Assembly (NCBI GenBank): GCA_030411725.1
Contig: MU839831.1
Coordinates: 124,001-188,000, forward strand
Direction: 5' to 3'
DNA length: 64,000 nucleotides
Source of the DNA: Echria macrotheca
Taxonomy: Eukaryota; Ascomycota; Sordariomycetes; Sordariales; Schizotheciaceae
Notes under the pieces: model-generated
The model's input: only the letters and a program-made list of their open reading frames with translations
The model's database searches: none
Told to the model about the DNA's origin: nothing
Program-made: the position numbers and the translations under genes
Shown here: in pieces, positions 34,818 through 46,432 of the stretch
Layout: each line of letters begins with the position of its first letter
Position numbering within the stretch: position 1 is the stretch's first letter

Positions 34818-36080
34818 TTCTTATGCTCTCTTGGAGGAAGTGGCATTGGCTGGAAAACCCGAGAGCTGGTTAGGGCGGTTGGTCGAGGGAAATCTCACAG
34901 GATCCAACAGACACAGGTGACAGGATCCACTTCCATTCGAGCACTGCGGAAGGTACGACACGCCAGTCATCAAGTTTCAGAATCGAAAAAAATGGGGCGC
35001 CCCCCTTCATTCATGACCACAATACCTAACTTGGTGGCACGTTGTGGTGTTTTCTATTTAGAAGGCACAGGGAGCAAGTAATCAGTACGCGCGTATCACA
35101 ATCCTACCTTTGGCCTCGTTCTCCATCCCACAATCACGTCTGATATCACGCTGGATTTCCAAGGTCCGTACGTGTCGAGGAAGCCACAGAGATATTCACG
35201 AATCGAAATCTATACAGCGAGAACTATTTCCAAACTAGGCTTTTATCGCCACCCCATACGCCGGCATCAACACATAGGTACAGATTCATCAAAATAGTCT
35301 AATAATACACACAACACGGGCATAAACGACCCCCAAGCACCTCAAATCTCCGAGATTCTAGAACCAGATTTATTAGTCCGCGTCAACCGGCACGACCAGA
35401 TCATCGGGTACCTGTCTCCCTGCCCTGCCCTGCCCTGCCCTGACCGCCAACCGGCGCTTAGAACTAGATCCCCATGATTTTAATATATGAAATACATCTA
35501 TACGTCGAATGATGGGTGGATAATTAATTTAATATCGCCCGCAGTCGGCATATCAAAGAACGGTTATTCATGGAAACGGAGATCCGGATGCTACCTGCCG
35601 GTTCGCCTGGGTGGTGTGCAGATGTCAAACCAAGAATAGAAATCTGGGGAACGGGAACGCCAAGCCATCCATGGATGGCAGCCCCCTTTTTTCGAAACCG
35701 CTGCGCCGCCTGCGTCATTACACAACACAACACAACGGACTCGGTCTCTCACGACCGGTGAACATTTTACCAAGATCAACTATTTGATGATGAGGTGAGA
35801 ATAGCAATCGTAATTTAAAGATTCTACTCCAGTGTAATGACAACCCTATTCTAAGAAGCTAGAAGTGATGCATGCATCTCTGGTCTCCTAACAATGGTGC
35901 TTGATATCCAACTGCTCTGTAAAAAAACCACCGTCGCTTGAATCCTGTCCCTGTGCGACTAGCTAAACAAACCCCCCTGGCGCCTCGCTGTCATTCTGTC
36001 CAGCAAATGATGGGTAAACAAAAAAGAAAATCCAAACTCAAGTGATAATGCACCCAAGTATATCCAAAACACCCCCGAGA
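34818..36080. other. Convergent intergenic region, A/T-richer
   Basis: 1263 bases between the 3' ends of HET gene 2 and the FAD gene. It includes (CCCTG)5 at 35418-35442. No gene supported. Confidence 0.55.
35418..35442. repeat. (CCCTG)5 microsatellite
   Basis: Five perfect pentanucleotide units in the convergent intergenic region. Confidence 0.9.
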
Positions 36081-38934
36081 TTAATCATCATCCACACGGA
36101 AGAGGGCCAGGGCCATGGCATCTGACAGCACAGAGCCGGTGGGCTTCTTGACGCTGAGAAGTCTTGTAAGGTTCATCTCCCCACCACCCATGCCTGCACC
36201 GACGCTGGGCGAGCGCGGACGGCTGCGGCTGTCGCTCATGTAGCCGTCCTCGTGGTTGTTGCTCGTAGAATACTCGCCGTTTGTCATCGGCACGCCGAGG
36301 TTGCTGGCGTTGCTGAACCGCCGCGGCGCGCGGACGCTCGGTGCACCGGATGTCAGCTTGGTGCTCATAGTCGCGTTGCTCCTGCGTAGGCTGCCAGCTG
36401 CCGAAGGCTCCATGGTGCTCTGGCTCTGGGTGCTGGTTGTCGACGCGACGCTCGGCGGTGGTGGGGGCGAATCCGCGATGCCGAAGCGGGCAAAGTTGAT
36501 GGGTGATCTCGATCTGGCGCGTGGTGCTTCAAACCGGGCATTCGAGACCGGCGGCCCGGGAGACCGTGCTCTCGACGCCTTTTCCTTGTTCTTCTCAACA
36601 GTGAGCAAGCCCCAGAGGTTCTGTAGCCACTTTTGCTTCTCTTCCGGCTGCATCGATCGGATGGGCAGAACCTCGGCGCCGGCCATCTCGCGTGTGGGCC
36701 ACGGGAAGCTCACAGCCATCTCCCGAAGGGTCAAGCTCTGCATCTGGCGCAGAACAATGCGGATTTGCGGCTCGATGTTGGCTTCATGCGGGAAGGCCCA
36801 GTCCTCGCGTCGCTCAAGCCGGTCTCCGATCTGCGTCATGGCACCAACCAGCCACTCCATGGCGACCTCATCCGGCACACTTTGGGCCTTGCTCAACAGC
36901 CAGCCCAGCATCTCGGGGGTGCCGGACTGGTTAAGGATGGGGATCGACCGCTTATCGTGCTCGCGCTTCTGGAGCTTCATGATGAAGTCGTTGTACTCCT
37001 TCATGGCGCTCAGCTCCAGGCCAGCGAATCGGCCGTAGTTGAGAGCGTGGACGATCTCGTCACCGACGGCAATACCAGCCTTGATGCCGCTGTTCAATCC
37101 GCGACCGGGCCTATCTTTGTTAGCTCGATGTTCTATATTTGGTGTGGAGGAATAGCATGAAACATAAAAAAGTGGCGAATCGTGGCACATACCAGAAATG
37201 AACGGTCTGGAGGATTGTCAGCTTGTGTCTCAGAAATGTTGATATTTAGGAGCTTACCATAGCAGCATCACCGGCAACAGCCACGAGGGCGTGGGGGCGG
37301 TGAACGAATCGCGAATCTTCGAGTGGCAGCATTCGCACGCCCTCGCGGACGGCCTGGACAACAATAGGGATGCGGACGACGTTGATCACTTCGCTCTCCT
37401 TGAAACCGAAGAGTTTGAGGCCGTCCTCGATGGACTTCCAGAGGTCCGAATTCCGGTCTTCCGAAGGCGCGAATACGCGATCCTCGGTGAAGCCTTCAGG
37501 GATGCTGCCATCGGGGCGTCGTAGGCATCCAGGAGAGCCGAAGTGGACCGGCTTGCCATCCTTGCCCAGCATCTTGTGCCATTCCTCCTCTGTGAGCTGC
37601 ATGTTGAGATAACCACGGCCATCGTGGTCACTGGCGTTTAGAAGATAGCGTGTTTGGCCGAGCGTCAGGAACATGTTGAGAGGCTGGCTCCAGGGGAGTC
37701 CGCCCTTGGAGCCGCGGTCGAACGCCAGACCCAGCGCATAGCTGCGTCCGCGTTCGTTCTCGTAGCCGCGGAAGTAGCCTCCACGGACCCAAGACGCAGC
37801 GCCATCAGTGCCAAGCAGGACGTGGAAATCTCCGCATTTGCCGGCAGCGAGCTCCTCTCGCGTGACGCCTTCGGCGTGGAGGTGAATGAGGCCGCGGAAT
37901 TGATCGGTCTGGCAGTGCTTGAGGAAGCGATCCTCGACCTTGCGGATCTGAATGTTGGCGGACCCAGGCCACACGCGCTCGGGACGGCCGGCGAAGAGCG
38001 CATCAAATGAACTCTTGCTCAAGAGTGTCGTTACGGAGTCCTGGAGAGTAACGACTTGGTCACGGCGCCTTGCCGTAGCGGGGTAGTCGACGACGCCGTT
38101 TGGATGTAGGACCCAGCGGCGTTCCCAAACGTGAACGACAATGCGACCGGCGCCCTTCTCGGCGAGTGAGATGGCCGAGGCCAGTCCTGTGGGCCCACCC
38201 CCAATAATGCAGACCTTGAGGCGGCCCGCCGGGTACTTGTACCGCACTAGCTCTCCTGGAGGGAGGGGACTCTGATTCCGGTGAAGTGTCGGGTCAAAGA
38301 AGAAGTCGAGCGTCTCGCGGTGGCGGTCCGTAAACGCTGACTCGGGCACCTTCGCCTTGATGAGCATGAAGCGGACGGCCTGGAGCATGGGGGTCGGGAT
38401 GAAGTCGGCATGGCGGTCACCGAAGATGTTTTGCCGGATGGAGAAGGCCAACGAGTGGACGGTACGGTGGTGGTCCTGATCCGAGACGATGGTCCGGAGC
38501 TCGTTGATTATGTGAGGGTCGCCATTCATGGTGGCGATGCGCAGGAGAAAGATGCGTGCGCGGTCGACATCGTTCATGTTGTTCTCGATGGAGGTCCACG
38601 CATCTTCAAACACCTTGGGGAAGAGAATGACATCGTCGTAGGCCGGTTGCTCCGGGGTGCCTGGAGAGGGAGCGGCCATTTGGGCGCTCCGGCGGCGGAA
38701 GGCACGGATGCCTCCGCTTTGAGGGGGCTTGGTGCCGAGCATGACGGGTTGTGGCTTCGGCGGACTGGATTGTGACCTTTTCTTGAGGCGAGCTGTGATT
38801 TTGGGTGAAAAGGGGAAAATGCGCTCCTCTTTGTCGAAAAACGGCCGCGACGGGGGTGGGGGGAAGGTCGCAGCACCCTGCATCTCAAAGTTATGGGTCA
38901 GCATGACCGTCGGTGTTTTTGTTTTGCCGGTCAT
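36081..38934 (-). CDS. FAD-dependent monooxygenase-like protein with disordered tail
   Basis: Three exons, 37258-38934, a 14-nt microexon 37193-37206 and 36081-37110, giving 906 residues. The introns are 51 nt (CTGAC branch) and 82 nt (GCTAAC branch). The FAD-binding Rossmann motif KVCIIGGGPTGLASAISLAE lies at 240-259. The second FAD contact VAVAGDAAMTVHFWPGRGLN (about 551-570) is only formed when the microexon is included: AGDAAM|TVHFW|PGRGLNSG. Region 100-230 is helical and precedes the FAD fold. The fold resembles aromatic hydroxylase or MICAL-like flavoproteins, but I do not recognise a substrate. After about residue 760 the tail is Ser/Arg/Pro-rich and probably disordered, containing repeated SRSRPRSPSV-like runs. 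There is no signal peptide. Confidence 0.85.
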
Positions 38935-41900
38935 TTTGTCTGTTTTGTGTGTGGCGGAAAAGACAAGGAAATAAAACCCCGGCCAGGAAAAAACAATGCA
39001 GAGGAAGGGAAGAAGAGAAAGATGAGAACAATCGAGATTAAGGAAAAGGCTTCCACTCTCGTCTCTCTATCATGGCCTGCGCGTCATGGGAGCTGTGGTC
39101 TAATCCCAGAAGCAATGCAGGGTGGATCTCGAAAGATTTATATCTCGTCGTGGTTGCACCGATGAACCGCAAAGTATATTGCGAGATGGCAGCTGGGATT
39201 GGGGTTGGAGAGGGACTTACGAAACGGGTGGCTGTGCCGCGAGCCAAGTGTCACGCTAGAATAGGTACAGGTACCCAGCGATCTGGCCCCGATCGCGTGC
39301 CAGTTGGGCTGGAGGCAACACAGCAAGGCAGCGAAGACAGCGGTCTCGATCTGTGATTAGCGACTTCCCTCCTTGGGCGTCGATACAACAGCCGAGGGCG
39401 TGGATTGGACGGGTGAAGTGGGAGATGTGGGAGAAGTGGATGAAGACAAATCCCAGATTGGAACTGCAGTGCAACAGCAAATCCTGGAAACGGCGACACG
39501 GGGAGCGTAGTGGAGGTGCACGGCAGGGGAAATAGAAAATAGATGAAGGTGTCGGCCCAAAAGATGGGGTTCGACTTTATCAGGGACCAGAGGCACAGCA
39601 ATGCCAGGAGCCGCTGGCAGGCGCGATCAAGAGCTTGGCGTCGTCTGCTCGCTGGTTGGCTGCTGTGCCGCCGGCGGGTAACCGGTTGCGGGTCCACCAA
39701 CGTTCGAAGGTTATTTGCTCGTCCACCTGCAGCTCGCCTGCTATTTCGAGCCGTTCCCAGTGGGTGGAAGCTCGGGCCAGCCTGACAGGCCCGGCTGCCA
39801 CCTGCATTTTTGCAAATCCCATGCCGTCCCCCATCCTGCACCTTCTTCGACATCTTTTTGCCGACACACTCGTGCATCCGTCAGACACGCTTCAGGCGGG
39901 CTTCCGTGAATCCTTCTGGATGGCATTTTTGCCTTCCTGCCGCACGCCTGATTGCATCAAACCCTTGAGTTGAGCCGACGTGGAGGACACACAGCAGTCT
40001 CAGCTTTTCGGCTCCCCGCGTGAATTCGAAGCCGTCTGGGGCCTGCGGCAGTCTTGGCGTTCTGGAACTTCCTGCCTCGCCCTGCGCCAATGCAGTTTCA
40101 GGCGGCCCAAAAATGGATCTACCAGTGGCATCCAGTCGAACGGCGACACACTCCCACTAGTCAACATCTTTGTCCAATCATTCATGGCTTCGCGAGAGCA
40201 GCTGGAACGTGCCTCTCGGGCACCATGACGCCCGAATCTTGGTGCCCCTCCTTCGGCCTGCCTTCGACTGACCCTGCTGCTGACTCACGGAACCCCCCTT
40301 GGTTGCAACCTCGGACGGACCTGGTTAGAAAATGGACGGCAGGTATTTCGCGCACTACGAAATGTACGATTACAGCATCCCTCGCATCTACTACCAAATC
40401 GCTCGCTATCGATGGCCGCAAAGACAGAGCTAGCGCTCCCCGTGATGCCAAGAGAAGCAGGTGACAGCTGGTCAAGACGCAGATGCAGCACCCAGCATTA
40501 GTGTCTCACCGCCCGCGGGGCTGGCTTCGACGTCGTGCTGCACGCCATTCCAACCCGCATTGGACGTTGTGCGTCGTCCCATCTGCATGCTCCAGCAGCT
40601 GGATCGCTCGCTGGTCCCACCTGTGTGTGGTCCTAGTATCCAGGTCTGTGGCTGAAGCTGGATGTTTGAGTCGTCGAGCACAATGTGCGAGGGAAGCCAC
40701 GGCGAGGTGACAGTCGTGTCGCCAGGCCCCTGAATTCGAGGACAGATCCAATTCACCTGGTACTTTGGGGACTGCTTGTAACCTCAACTGGCATTCTCGC
40801 GGTCTGCATCCCGTCCCATTGCCCACACATTCTTTCAAATTTGGAGTTCAGTCGGTGGGATAACCAACAGTCCAACGAGAAGACATTCACGGCCGACGAC
40901 AAGCTGATGCAGCTCTCACGACAAACTCAGCTTGAGGTCTAACCAAGGTCCCAGAGCGGCGCGGTATCTCGTTGCACGGAATACTACATAAGAAACTCGG
41001 GTGGTCTGGTAAGGGGCCGCCCCCAGCCCACCCTCCGATCCGGATCGTTCTCCTGCCGATCTATAACCATATGGTAGGGCTGCATCTCTGCCAAATTCAG
41101 CTTCCCTTCGAGATGCCGCGAAGCCGAATGTAGCCGGCTGCACCTGAAAAAGGTGCTCAACATGACTGGCGATGTCATCCAACTACTACAACTACTAGGC
41201 ACCTAGCATCGGTTGGTTCTCGACTCCAGTAACCCTCAGCCGTGGACGCCCTCCGCTGCCTATTGTCGATATACCTGTCGAGCTACGCAGTCAGAACACA
41301 CGAGACAAACGCGACCAACAAGATCTGACAGCACACGGTTCAGCGGACTCGCGTCCCGGAGCGTGCCCGGGCCGCGGCATAAACCGCCCCCTCCAACGCC
41401 ACACCCACTGCCCACCACACCCACCCCAACTGTCATCCAATCGGGCCTTGATCCAGATCGATCTGCTTGAAACAGGTTCGGCTAACATTAGCATGCGAAA
41501 CATCGTTCACAGCCACAGCGAGTGTCGATGGGGTAATCCAGACGAACCACCCTCCACGATCGAGATGCTGACAGTAAGTTGGATAAACGAGTGCGATCTT
41601 TCTTCTTTTAATACTCAATATCCCCCAACTCCAAGTCTACTTTTGGTGTCTCGGCATAAACCTCCCTTCGCGAGCGCGAGGATGAGCCCAGGTCGGTGGA
41701 CGTCACAAAGGTTTCTCGTCATCATGCTTTCACCGGGGGGCCAAAACCTCAGGAATGCGACTTCATGGCTGAGTACGAGTTCAAGCTACAAAGGGTCACA
41801 AGTAATGATCAAGTTCCAACCTTGATGCCCACGGCCCGGCCCGACCACAGAACAGAGAACAGCCACTGCAGTGGTTCTCCGAAGAGTTGCTTCGCCGCCA

Positions 41901-43774
41901 CCATCGAGTGGCCACAAGTACTAAACAATCCGAGACAGGTCGGAGAGGTAGAGGAGGGGCAGAGACCGGGAGGGGAACGGCCATTTATGCTGTGCGACAC
42001 ATCGAGTGCCCCGTAGTCAACGCCATCGTGCATTCTGCAGGCCCCCCACATTTCTCGCCCACGGGCCAGTGATAGAATGCAGTTCTGAATTTCCAAATCC
42101 ACGAGTTGAGACGTTGTGGAAGAAGGTGCGGGATAAAATAGTAAAATTTAATCAGACTTGGGTGATAGTGAAGCCGCTGATGAGTGGTCAACTCTACCTA
42201 ATGTTATCGGTCTCTTTCCTCATTCCGGAACGTCCCCTGCCTCTGCTTCTAGGCTGCCGCCGAAGCAGTCCCGCTCCGGACCGGGTTGCAGGGCGGGGCT
42301 TCCGCAAAGGTACCAGGCCCGTTTTTCTTCTGTCAGGACGGAGCAAACGTTATCCCATTTCACTCACACCGCCCTTATCACGCTGCAGGCGGAGACCGTA
42401 CACTAGTACGTGTTTCCAATGGGGAGCGCTCCCGAAGATAAGGCAACCTCTGACATGTCGGTTCGCACTCTCTGCATTCACCGATTCGGACTCTTCGTTA
42501 CTCAACGCGTCAACGAGGGGGAAGATCTACAGCCAGATATGCGTAGCGTCGTTTCTTTCCTACACTGGTAAATCTAATGCCGATGTCTACCGGCGTTAGC
42601 AAGTCACCGAATTGAACTAGATGTCGGAGGTTTTGCTAGGCTACAATATTCCGTACGGCGTCGCAAAAAGTCTCCATCTAGTGGCCCTCCGAGTCATGGC
42701 TGACTGTTGTGGCAAACTCGTTTTCTGTTGTCGATCGGTCAGCCCAGCCATTTTATCAGCCACTGACTGTAGGTACACAGACTATACACACAGCCACATA
42801 CACAGCTTGAAAGATGGAAACACCAAAGTCGATCAATCCCTTGACGTCTTTGAAGCGGAGTGGCAGGCGGCATTATTCATCTGCCCGGTGTCCACATCAG
42901 GCGTCATCGCCGCGACGACCTGCAATATGGTTCTCAACAGTAACTACCACAAACCACACCGAATGGCTGTTGCAAAACAGGGCTGAGACTATTGACAATG
43001 ACAGCCATGGCGATGTCTCGGGAGCTTGCGTTCGAGGGGCCACAACTTTCTATCTGATTCTGCAGCTACCCGACACAGCCAGCCACATGGGCAGACTTTG
43101 TGTTCTGTCATCAGGCAGTTAGCCCCGGCGCATGGCGCCTATGCAGCCTTATATCGGGACCAGGACGGCGTGATGTGGCTCAGTCTCAAGGGGGAGAAGT
43201 CGTGTTACCCCATGGACGTCGGCGCCGAAGTCAAAGTTCCGGCTAACCACTCAACAAGGAGAGAGCCTAGGTAGTTGCGGATTCAGGCACCGAGCGTGCT
43301 TGGCCAGTCCGCAATGTAAATATTCGGATCAGATCATGGAGCTGAGGATCTTGAAATTCCTCGCAGTTAACTAGGTTCTGATGCTGTAGTGCTAGACCGC
43401 TAGACCGTCGGGATAAACTTTAAACAATTCTGAAAGCGGGAAGATGGTAGCATTGCTAACACAAGTCTTGGTAATACTAGGTTGCGCTAGTCGAGCGCAT
43501 CCATCTGCCGATCGGGAATCCTTCTTCAACATACCGAAATTAAAAGATTGTTAACCAAATACAACGCTGATCCAACGGCGAGCCGTGACTTTCGCCTACC
43601 GAGTAAGCACTAACCTCGCTGTCGTTTAGCACTGGTAACTTAGATAAGGGTTCAAAGCTGAAGTTGACACCAAGTCCCAGCTATCATGCCAAAATTTTCT
43701 TCCAACCTCCTCTCACTCAACAAACGCTACCCTCCCACAAATTCACCCAGCCGTCATTACAACCCGTTGCAACA
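38935..43774. other. Gene-poor region, about 4.8 kb
   Basis: No frame in this stretch shows family-like composition, and no intron-joined series could be assembled. Frames on both strands are short, overlapping and rich in Arg, Ser, Pro and Cys. The first few hundred bases form the upstream region of the FAD gene. I see no terminal inverted repeat, long direct repeat or transposase motif. It could hide a decayed element or an RNA gene, but I cannot support one. Confidence 0.5.
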
Positions 43775-44244
43775 ATGCTACTCCCTTCCGTGGAAGACGG
43801 GTACCTCCCGTACTATTTGCTGTTCGTAAGTATAATCCTAACGTACAAACGGTCCTATCCGCAACACTAACGGCGTGACAGACCGCCGTGATGGCCACGG
43901 CGCACAGCCTGGTCTGCTACATATCGCCGCCGGCGTCGTCAATGGCAGGCTTCCGCGGCCCCGCGAGCCCGGAGCCGACACTGCTGCAGGCGCACATTTA
44001 CGGTGTCAAAAACTTGTACACGACGCTGATGCGGGGGTATGCAGCGTATCACATCCACGACGAGGTGGCGTACAGGCTGGCCATGTGGAGCTATGTCGGC
44101 GTCCTTTTGTTGTATGGATCCGAGGTGTTTGTGTGGAAGACGGTGCAGCTTCGACATGCGATTTCTACCTACGTTTGTCGTTGGCGGGATTGCGCTTGCC
44201 TGGTTGTATTCGCAGCGGGAGTGGTATCTGGGATAAGCGATTAA
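43775..44244 (+). pseudogene. Erg28-like gene with C-terminal frameshift
   Basis: Two exons, 43775-43825 and 43882-44244, joined in phase 0 by a 56-nt intron, give 137 residues as written. Erg28-family hallmarks: the opening GYLPYYLLF|TAVMATAHSL (family lead of a small ER membrane protein), the conserved helix MRGYAAYHIHDEVAYRLAMW, and SEVFVWKTVQLRHA. Erg28 proteins scaffold C-4 demethylation enzymes of ergosterol synthesis in the ER. After LRHA (near 44162) the frame continues ISTYVCRWRDC, which is not family-like. The next frame, offset by one base, gives LPTFVVGGIALAWLYSQREW and ends at 44234-44236, matching the expected last membrane helix. So either a one-base insertion truncates the homologous end or the base is a sequencing error. 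An in-frame intron 44158-44200 could reach REWYLG but would delete the helix. Confidence 0.6.
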
Positions 44245-44542
44245 TCACCTAGGTATGTTCAAAAGAGTCGGTGCAAAATTAAAGTTGTTTCGAGTTTGAT
44301 GCACGATCTGTCCGTCTCGGTCGTGCTTTCCTGGTATGGAGGCGATGTCGGTCACGTTTTCGCCGGCCACTGCAGGTCACAGGTGACTAGCCACTCAGGT
44401 AGGGAAGGCAGATGCCCGCGATTCACCGCGCGAGAACAAATTTTGACACGTCCAACAATCCCTTACTTCTGCTCATCGCAAGGTTTAACTTCGCCATCTC
44501 TGATCCTGAGCCCCCACCAATACAAGCATCGTCACCGAGTCC

Positions 44543-46351
44543 ATGGCAGGCTTCATGTCCGATGCGCAATCGCCCGCTCAACCCCAACTCGAAGCTGTGG
44601 TCGGCGACGAACCAAACTCCGCAGCGCCCTTCACTTACCACCCGCTGAAGAACAACCAGATCCGCGTTCTCAGAGTCTCCCACGTTCCCGCCGATCCATA
44701 CGACCCTACTGATCTTCTGCGATGTGAATTGACACACGTGGAAATCAGCCGACGACCAGGCTACCATGCACTGTCATACGTCTGGGGCACCGGCTCCGTC
44801 CCTATTCTGGTCAACGGCTGTCTCTTTCACATCAGGCCTGCGCTGCATCATGCCCTATCCCACATGCCCTCGACTGTTTCTTTCGAAAATGCCGGGTCTC
44901 GCGGCCCCGACGACTGCTCAGACTCTGATCTCAAAGGGTACTACATCCGGAAACGAGGAATCGACGAAGCAAGGCTCAAGTGGTCGGAATGGCTGTGGGC
45001 CGATGCTATCTGCATCAATCAAGACGACGACGACGAAAAGTCCCGCCAAATCCCCATAATGTCTAATATCTACGCCACAGCCGTCACTGTGCTTGTATGG
45101 ATTGGCACGGCCAGAGGTGCCATCCTCCCTGCCCCCTCGAACCTTTTGATAAGCGAACTCACCATCTCAGAAGAGGAAGGAAGGCGAAGGTGGAGAATGG
45201 GTTCTCTTGAATGGTCAGCTGAGCTCTGTGAAGCGTATCTGGCTTTCCTGGATGACACGCGGGAGTGGTTCACCAGGGTGTGGACCCTACAAGAGGGCCT
45301 CCTGAATCCGGCCGTCTGGATGATACACGGAGGCTTTAAAACCCGTCTTAACACCTTTCTCAAGACTTTCGACCTGGTATTGAAAATGCCTCACAAAAAT
45401 GATATTCAGGGTCGAAATATCGAAATTCTATTGTTCTGCTCGACATCTATATGGCCTAGCAATCGCCACAACCCTTCTGCTGCCCAAGAACTGTTGCAAC
45501 TGCTCTTCCGCGCTGCCCTACGAAATTGCTCTAATCCCCACGACCACGTCTATGGCCTACTGGGGCTCGTCAATACTAGTGTTCTCCCCCATAACCTTCG
45601 CCCGGACTATTCAATCCCGCTAGGAAAAGTGTTCCACGACTATGCTGCATGGCTGATTCGAGAGACCGGGAGTGTCGAAATCATTCAGTCTCTCACCTAT
45701 CTGCCCGATGCCGACGTCCCCACATGGGTTCCGGACCTTAGCTGTTTGATCGGCCGTGCAAAGATGGGAAGCAATCTCGGCCGTACACCCGGCCTTCGCA
45801 TCTCTGATGACAACTTGCGGGTTACTGCGGTTGGCGAGAAACGCTGGGCTGTCAAGTCCTACTTCCGGGTGGACCGCCGCTTGGGGTTCACGGAAAACTT
45901 CGAGCGCCTGGGCCAATGGTTCAAAGTGCAGGTTCATGGAGGCGAAGGCATGGACATGAACACCTTCTGGGACTCGATGCGCCTGCAATACGTCCCCGAT
46001 ATCTCACGCCACGCTTACCTGCTTTCCTGCGGCTGGGAAGATCCTGACCCGGCAACGAGGGGCCGGGCCACTGCTCTGTATTTCTTCGGAAAAACTGTCA
46101 ACTACACATCGTTTGCCATGACGACGGATGGTCGGATAGCCGTGCTGAAGAGGTCGCTTAATCCGAGATTCCCCGAGGATGATTGTTCCAACGACTTTCT
46201 TTGTGCGCTCCGGGGGAGTGAACAGCTCTTCAGGCTTCGGCAGACCAGGGACGGCTATATTATGTTGGGTATTGTCGACCTGTTGGAGTCCGGTGGACCG
46301 ACGCCTAATGGGTATTGCGTGGGCGGGGGCGAGGAGTTTGTGTTGATCTAG
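44543..46351 (+). CDS. HET-domain protein 3
   Basis: Intronless, 602 residues. HET blocks: RRPGYHALSYVWGTGSVPIL (70-89), SEWLWADAICINQDDDDE (about 145-162), followed by MSNIYATAVTVLVWIGTA, and TRVWTLQEGLLNPAVWM. The block order and spacing are those of the fungal HET domain linked to non-self recognition and regulated cell death. A short polar N-terminal extension precedes the domain, and the C-terminal half has no added repeats or transmembrane segment. It converges with spt3 at 82 bases and lies 298 bases behind the Erg28-like gene on the same strand. Sequence similarity to the other two HET genes appears limited to the motifs. Confidence 0.92.
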   Translation: MAGFMSDAQSPAQPQLEAVVGDEPNSAAPFTYHPLKNNQIRVLRVSHVPADPYDPTDLLRCELTHVEISRRPGYHALSYVWGTGSVPILVNGCLFHIRPALHHALSHMPSTVSFENAGSRGPDDCSDSDLKGYYIRKRGIDEARLKWSEWLWADAICINQDDDDEKSRQIPIMSNIYATAVTVLVWIGTARGAILPAPSNLLISELTISEEEGRRRWRMGSLEWSAELCEAYLAFLDDTREWFTRVWTLQEGLLNPAVWMIHGGFKTRLNTFLKTFDLVLKMPHKNDIQGRNIEILLFCSTSIWPSNRHNPSAAQELLQLLFRAALRNCSNPHDHVYGLLGLVNTSVLPHNLRPDYSIPLGKVFHDYAAWLIRETGSVEIIQSLTYLPDADVPTWVPDLSCLIGRAKMGSNLGRTPGLRISDDNLRVTAVGEKRWAVKSYFRVDRRLGFTENFERLGQWFKVQVHGGEGMDMNTFWDSMRLQYVPDISRHAYLLSCGWEDPDPATRGRATALYFFGKTVNYTSFAMTTDGRIAVLKRSLNPRFPEDDCSNDFLCALRGSEQLFRLRQTRDGYIMLGIVDLLESGGPTPNGYCVGGGEEFVLI

Positions 46352-46432
46352 CTTGGTATGACCATCACTTCAGGTATAGAAGTCCGAGGCCGTCTTGCAC
46401 TTCGGTACCGCGCACACAGCCCAAAGGTCCTC

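Noticed and set aside
44158..44200. Possible intron that would rescue the Erg28-like reading frame
   Set aside because: It would remove the conserved last membrane helix; a one-base frameshift explains the two frames better.
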